NCBI GenBank assembly: GCA_037074705.1
Contig: CM073594.1
Location: 29,976,309 to 30,040,308 of the forward strand
Reading direction: 5' to 3'
Length of the DNA: 64,000 nucleotides
Source: Zhengitettix transpicula
Lineage: Eukaryota > Arthropoda > Insecta > Orthoptera > Tetrigidae
Both the position numbers and the translations under genes were made by a program. Positions 57,997-64,000 of the stretch are shown here, piece by piece. The first letter of the stretch is position 1, and each line of letters starts with the position of its first letter. The notes beneath the pieces were generated by a model. That model worked only from the letters and a program-made list of their open reading frames with translations, was not told the DNA's origin and did no database searches.

Positions 57997-59381
57997 GTCG
58001 GACAGGCTCTGAATCAGAGGGGCCTGACACTTAGAACCTAGTTGAGTGCTAACAGGCCACCAGTCAACAACCATCTCCTCAGAAAACGAAAACACTTTCT
58101 CACACATAGTAACTTAGTTTGCTAGCGTCTATTATATTATTCGATATTTCCATTGGCGATTAGATACTCAGTTAAGAAAATAAAAACTAAGAAAGGCCTA
58201 ATGATACTCATAGATTAATAAATACTCAATGAAAGCTGGAAAACGTAAAAAAAGGGTCTCTTTTCGGTTACAATTTTAATAAATTTACAATAAATAGAAA
58301 TAAAGAAAAAACTTAAAGGGGTTTATTATACCTCTAAAATAAACATATTGTTACATCACAATATTTTTTTTTTCACTGCAGGTCTCTGATTAGTCATGTA
58401 TAATTTTCATTGAAGTTGTAGAAAACTAAGTATACCTTACTCGGAACCAGATACTTAATGCCGACGTAGGCAAGTTGAATGTCATTATTTACGTTAGTGA
58501 CATCAGTAAATGCGATTCGTCCCCAAATCTCAGTTCTATTCGTGTTCCGACAAATGTTAATTAGCAGGCGGGGAAAAAAGAGGAGAACAAGTAGAACTCC
58601 ACTATTGAAAAAAATAATTGAAACAATTATAATTATTGGCATTATGTAGTTAGTTAAGTCATCACGATGGAATCACCCACAGCCACGTGGCCTCTTCATT
58701 TTACGCACTTAAACCCAAATTTAAAATAGTTCCTCTCCTTGATAGCTTTTAACCAAAGACAAAATTAAATGTTGTGGTGGTTACATTCACCATAAATTAC
58801 CACGCTTGATTAGCCTGTTTAAGTACTGGATATGGTAAGTTTCTTCAAGTTTGGGAATAAAATGATTTGTATCGACAGTTATCAAAATATGTCTTACATT
58901 CTTTAAAACTGTAAGGTCTGGCATTTAGTCATCATGATGACGTCGTCCCAGCTCAACGATATAAACGTATCGTTGCTTTCCTTCTCTTTACAAAATTAAA
59001 CTACGAGGTATGAAACTAAAAAAAAGGAGCGTATTTATGATATCACGGTTGTTGCATTCACCTTACGCTACCACAACTAACGCGTTTGTTCAACCGTTGG
59101 TTTGGGATGTTATAGTACGTTTCGTTGAATTCTGAAGGAAAATTGATTGCTGAAAACTATTTTCCGAACCCTATCCTACTCGATTCAGAACAGAGAGCAG
59201 GTTTGAGTGACGTCATAACTCTTTAATGTTTATTTTATTTTTACAATTTATCTTAGAGCTAATTATATATACATACAATTATTTACATATCACTTTTTTA
59301 TCTATAACAATAATTTTTTTAAAAAATTTAAATTATTTGTATATCTTTACATCTTCATGTTTGTATGTTTGTATGTTTCAT
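57997..59381. other. Spacer between peptide gene 3 and the satellite
   Basis: No gene supported. Two diverged copies of a roughly 200-base block may be present. One contains AGTCATCACGATGGAATC at about 58,655; the other contains AGTCATCATGATGACGTCG at about 58,927, with GTGGTTACATTCACC and GTTGCATTCACC downstream respectively. The frames at 58,394-58,642 and 59,226-59,414 look like AT-rich noise. Confidence 0.45.
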
Positions 59382-62300
59382 GTCTTGTATGTTTTATTCA
59401 AATTTCTCTCGTAAAAAAGACGATTGTTATTTTTTATAAAAAATGTTGAAAAAAACACTAAGGGGGTAGTCTTGTATGTTTTATTCAAATTTCTCTCGTA
59501 AAAAAGACGATTGTTATTTTTTATAAAAAATGTTGAAAAAAACACTAAGGGGGTAGTCTTGTATGTTTTATTCAAATTTCTCTCGTAAAAAAGACGATTG
59601 TTATTTTTTATAAAAAATGTTGAAAAAAACACTAAGGGGGTATTCTTGTATGTTTTATTCAAATTTCTCTCGTAAAAAAGACGATTGTTATTTTTTATTA
59701 AAAATGTTGAAAAAAACACTAAGGGGGTAGTCTTGTATGTTTTATTCAAATTTCTCTCGTAAAAAAGACGATTGTTAGTTTTTATTAAAAATGTTGAAAA
59801 AAACACTAAGGGGGTAGTCTTGTATGTTTTAATCAAATTTCTCTCGTAAAAAAGACGATTGTTATTTTTTATTAAAAATGTTGAGAAAAACACTAAGCGG
59901 GTAGTCTTGTATGTTTTATTCAAATTTCTCTCGTAAAAAAGACGATTGTTATTTTTTATAAAAAAGGTGAAAAAAACACTAAGGGGGTAGTCTTGTATGT
60001 TTTATTCAAATTTCTCTCGTAAAAAAGACGATTGTTATTTTTTATTAAAAATGTTGAAAAAAACACTAAGGGGGTAGTCTTGTATGTTTTATTCAAATTT
60101 CTCTCGTAAAAAAGACGATTGTTATTTTTTATTAAAAATGTTGAAAAAAACACTAAGGGGGTAGTCTTGTATGTTTTATTCAAATTTCTCTCGTAAAAAA
60201 GACGATTGTTATTTTTTATTAAAAATGTTGAAAAAAACACTAAGGGGGTAGTCTTGTATGTTTTATTCAATTTTCTCTCGTAAAAAAGACGATTGTTATT
60301 TTTTATTAAAAATGATGAAAAAAACACTAAGGGGGTAGTTTTGTATGTTCTATTCAAATTTCTCTCGTAAAAAAGACGATTGTGATTTTTTATTAAAAAT
60401 GTTGAAAAAAACACTAAGGGGGTAGTCTTGTATGTTTTATTCAAATTTCTCTCGTAAAAAAGACGATTGTTATTTTTCATTAAATAAGGTGAAAAAAACA
60501 CTAAGGGGGTAGTCTTGTATGTTTTATTCAAATTTCTCTCGTAAAAAAGACGATTGTTATTTTTTATTAAAAATGTTGAAAAAAACACTAAGGGGGTAGT
60601 CTTGTATGTTTTATTCAAATTTCTCTCGTAAAAAAGACGATTGTTATTTTTTATTAAAAATGTTGAAAAAATTACTAAGGGGGTAGTCTTGTATGTTTTA
60701 TTCAAATTTCTCTCGTAAAAAAGACGATTGTTATTTTTTATTAAAAAGGTTGAAAAAAACACTAAGGGGGTAGTCTTGTATGTTTTATTCAAATTTCTCT
60801 CGTAAAAAAGATGATTGTTATTTTTTATTAAAAATGTTGAAAAAAACACTATGTTTTATTCAAATTTCTCTCGTAAAAAAGACGATTGTTATTTTTTATT
60901 AAAAATGTTGAAAAAATCACTAAGGGGGTAGTCTTGTATGTTTTATTCAAATTTCTCTCGTAAAAAAGACGATTGTTATTTTTTATTAAAAAAGTTGAAT
61001 TAACACTTAGGGGGTAGTCTTGTATGTTTTATTCAAATTTCTCTCGTAAAAAAGACGATTGTTATTTTTTATTAAAAAATTTGAAAAAAGCACTAAGGGT
61101 GTAGTCTTGTATGTTTTATTCAAATTTCTCTCGTAAAAAAGACGATTGTTATTTTTTATTAAAAATGTTGAAAAAAACACTAAGGGGGTTAGTCTTGTAA
61201 GTTTTATTCAAATTTCTCTTGTAAAAAAGACGATTGTTATTTTTTATTAAAAAAGTTGAAAAAAACACTAAGGGGGTAGTCTTGTATGTTTTATTCACTT
61301 TTCTCTCGTAAAAAAGACGATTGTTATTTTTTATTAAAAAGGTTGAAAAAAACACTAAGGGGGTAGTCTTGTATGTTTTATTCAAATTTCTCTCGTAAAA
61401 AAGATGATTGTTATTTTTATTAAAAATGTTGAAAAAACACTATGTTTTATTCAAATTTCTCTCGTAAAAAAGACGATTGTTATTTTATATTAAAAAAGTT
61501 GAAATTACAACTAAGGGGGTAGTCTTGTATGTTTTATTCAAATTTCTCTCGTAAAAAAGACGATTGTTATTTTTTATTAAAAAAGTGGAAAAAAGCACTA
61601 AGGGGGTAGTCTTGTATGTTTTATACAAATTTCTCTCGTAAAAAAGACGATTGTTATTTTTAATTAAAAATGTTGAAAAAAACACTAAGTCTTGTATGTT
61701 TTATTCAAATTTCTCTCGTAAAAAAGACGATTGTTATTTTTTATTAAAAAAGTTGAAAAAAACTTTAAGGGGATAGTCTTGTATGTTTTATTCAAATTTC
61801 TCTCGTAAAAAAGACGATTGTTATTTTTTATTAAAAATGTTGAAAAAAACACTAAAGGGGTAGTCTTGTAAGTTTTATTCAAATTTCTCTTGTAAAAAAG
61901 ACGATTGTTATTTTTTATTAAAAAGGTGAAAAAAACACTAAGGGGGTAGTCTTGTATGTTTTATTCAAATTTCTCTCGTAAAAAAGACGATTGTTATTTT
62001 TTATTAAAAATGTTGAAAAAAACACTAAGGGGGTAGTCTTGTATGTTTTATTCAAATTTCTCTCGTAAAAAAGACGATTGTTATTTTTTATTAAAAATGT
62101 TGAAAAAAACACTAAGGGGGTAGTCTTGTATGTTTTATTCAAATTTCTCTCGTAAAAAAGACGATTGTTATTTTTTATTAAAAATGTTGAAAAAAACACT
62201 AAGGGGGTAGTCTTGTATGTTTTATTCAATTTTCTCTCGTAAAAAAGACGATTGTTATTTTTTATTAAAAATGATGAAAAAAACACTAAGGGGGTAGTTT

Positions 62301-64000
62301 TGTATGTTCTATTCAAATTTCTCTCGTAAAAAAGACGATTGTGATTTTTTATTAAAAATGTTGAAAAAAACACTAAGGGGGTAGTCTTGTATGTTTTATT
62401 CAAATTTCTCTCGTAAAAAAGACGATTGTTATTTTTATTAAAATGTTGAAAAAAACACTAAGGGGGTAGTCTTGTATGTTTTATTCAAATTTCTCTCGTA
62501 AAAAAGACCATTGTTATTTTTTATTAAAAATGTTGAAAAAATTACTAAGGGGGAAGCCTTGTATGTTTTATTCAAATTTCTCTCGTAAAAAAGATGATTG
62601 TTATTTTTTATTAAAAATGTTGAAAAAAACACTATGTTTTATTCAAATTTCTCTCGTAAAAAAGACGATTGTTATTTTTTATTAAAAATGTTGAAAAATC
62701 ACTAAGGGGGTAGTCTTGTATGTTTTATTCAAATTTCTCTCGTAAAAAAGACGATTGTTATTTTTTATTAAAAAAGTTGAAATTAACACTTAGGGGGTAG
62801 TCTTGTATGTTTTATTCAAATTTCTCTCGTAAAAAAGACGATTGTTATTTTTTATTAAAAAATTTGAAAAAAGCACTAAGGGTGTAGTCTTGTATGTTTT
62901 ATTCAAATTTCTCTCGTAAAAAAGACGATTGATATTTTTATTAAAAATGTTGAAAAAAACACTAAGGGGGTAGACTTGTAAGTTTTATTCAAATTTCTCT
63001 TGTAAAAAAGACGATTGTTATTTTTTATTAAAAAAGTTGAAAAAAAAATTAAGGGGGTAGTCTTGTATGTTTTATTCACTTTTCTCTCGTAAAAAAGACG
63101 ATTGTTATTTTTTATTAAAAAAGTTGAAATTACTACTAAGGGGTAGTCTTGTATGTTTTATTCAAATTTCTCTCGTAAAAAAGACGATTGTTATTTTTTA
63201 TTAAAAAAGTTGAAAAAAGCACTAAGGGGGTAGTCTTGTATGTTTTATTCAAATTTCTCTCGTAAAAAAGACGATTGTTATTTTTTATTAAAATGTTGAA
63301 AAAAACACTAAGGGGGTAGTCTTGTATGTTTTATTCAAATTTATCTCGTAAAAAAGACGATTGTTATTTTTTATTAAAAAAGTTGAAATTAACACTTAGG
63401 GGGTAGTCTTGTATGTTTTATTCAAATTTCTCTCGTAAAAAAGACGATTGTTATTTTTTATTATAAATGTTGAAAAAAACACTAAGGGGGTAGTCTTGTA
63501 AGTTTTATTCAAATTTCTCTTGTAAAAAAGACGATTGTTATTTTTTATTAAAAAAGTTGAAAAAAACACTAAGGGGGTAGTCTTGTATGTTTTATTCAAA
63601 TTTCTATCGTAAAAAAGACGATTGTTATTTTTTATTAAAAATGTTGAAAAAAACACTAAGGGGGTAGTCTTGTATGTTTTATTCAAATTTCTCTCGAAAA
63701 AAAGACGATTGTTATTTATATTAAAAAGTTGAAATTACAACTAAGGGGGTAGTCTTGTATGTTTTATTCAAATTTCTCTCGTAAAAAAGACGATTGTTAT
63801 TTTTTATTAAAAATGTTGAAAAAAACACTAAGTCTTGTATGTTTTATTCAAATTTCTCTCGTAAAAAAGACGATTGTTATTTTTTATTAAAAAAGTTGAA
63901 AAAAACTTTAAGGGGATAGTCTTGTATGTTTTATTCAAATTTCTCTCGTAAAAAAGACGATTGTTATTTTTTATTAAAAATGTTGAAAAAAAACACTAAG
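59382..64000. repeat. Satellite array, about 87-bp monomer, open at the window end
   Basis: About 53 head-to-tail monomers of 87 bases. Each contains GTCTTGTATGTTTTATTCAA, ATTTCTCTCGTAAAAAAGAC, GATTGTTATTTTTTATTAAA and CACTAAGGGGGTA. Monomers differ mainly in the linker after TATTAAA (AATGTTG, AAAGTTG, AAGGTG) and by truncations (CACTATGTTTTATTC at 60,847, 61,438 and 62,630). Variant monomers recur in the same order about 1.8-2.0 kb apart, so there is higher-order structure. The period is 29 codons, so the minus strand stays open for up to 297 codons. The repeat unit, the drifting start positions and the lack of any start context argue against a gene. Confidence 0.97.

Noticed and set aside
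59378..63686. Long minus-strand frames in the satellite (up to 297 codons, repeating TTPLVFFSTFLIKNNN)
   Set aside because: They exist only because the monomer is 87 bases. Frames break wherever a monomer has an indel, no start or splice context is shared, and the plus strand gives equally repetitive pieces.
59382..64000. CRISPR-like direct repeat array
   Set aside because: Monomers are contiguous, with no unique spacers, and the window is clearly a eukaryotic nuclear genome.

Overview
This is insect nuclear DNA: AT-rich, with multi-exon genes using GT-AG introns (one looks GC-AG), AATAAA poly(A) signals, long (TA)n microsatellites, MITEs, a tRNA-derived SINE and a satellite array. Gene content (a painless-type TRPA channel, an ATAC-type acetyltransferase, a divergent Cys-loop receptor) and the repeat load suggest a hemimetabolous insect, perhaps cockroach or termite. 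That placement is an inference from style, not a marker.

Layout. 2,356-6,655 (+): a two-exon painless (TRPA) homologue. 7,943-21,559 (+): a 12-exon KAT14/Atac2 acetyltransferase whose introns carry an R1-like LINE remnant, a tRNA-SINE and many MITEs. 26,179-33,783 (-): a 10-exon gene that joins a farnesoic-acid-O-methyltransferase-like domain to a divergent nicotinic-type Cys-loop receptor, with Tc1/mariner-like, hAT and MITE debris in its introns. 35,278-38,024 (+): the ER SNARE USE1. 39,516-41,387 (-): OSTF1 (SH3 plus ankyrin repeats). About 41.4-46.3 kb holds no gene I can support.

46.4-57.9 kb holds three paralogous two-exon genes (+, +, -) for small, largely cysteine-free secreted peptides. 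Each has a 5-6 codon first exon, a signal peptide split by a phase-0 intron, an acidic spacer and a conserved VFRPxFxYR core followed by a basic tail. Two end in PYYY or PYYYYY. I do not recognise this family, and it is the best candidate here for something undescribed.

59,382 to the window end is a satellite of about 87-bp monomers with higher-order structure. Its period is a multiple of three, so it produces long spurious reading frames.

The single-copy genes are unrelated housekeeping and sensory genes, with no operon-like logic. The exon models come from reading ORF pieces, splice sites and codon phase by eye. All five long genes and the three peptide genes keep consistent phase across every junction given.
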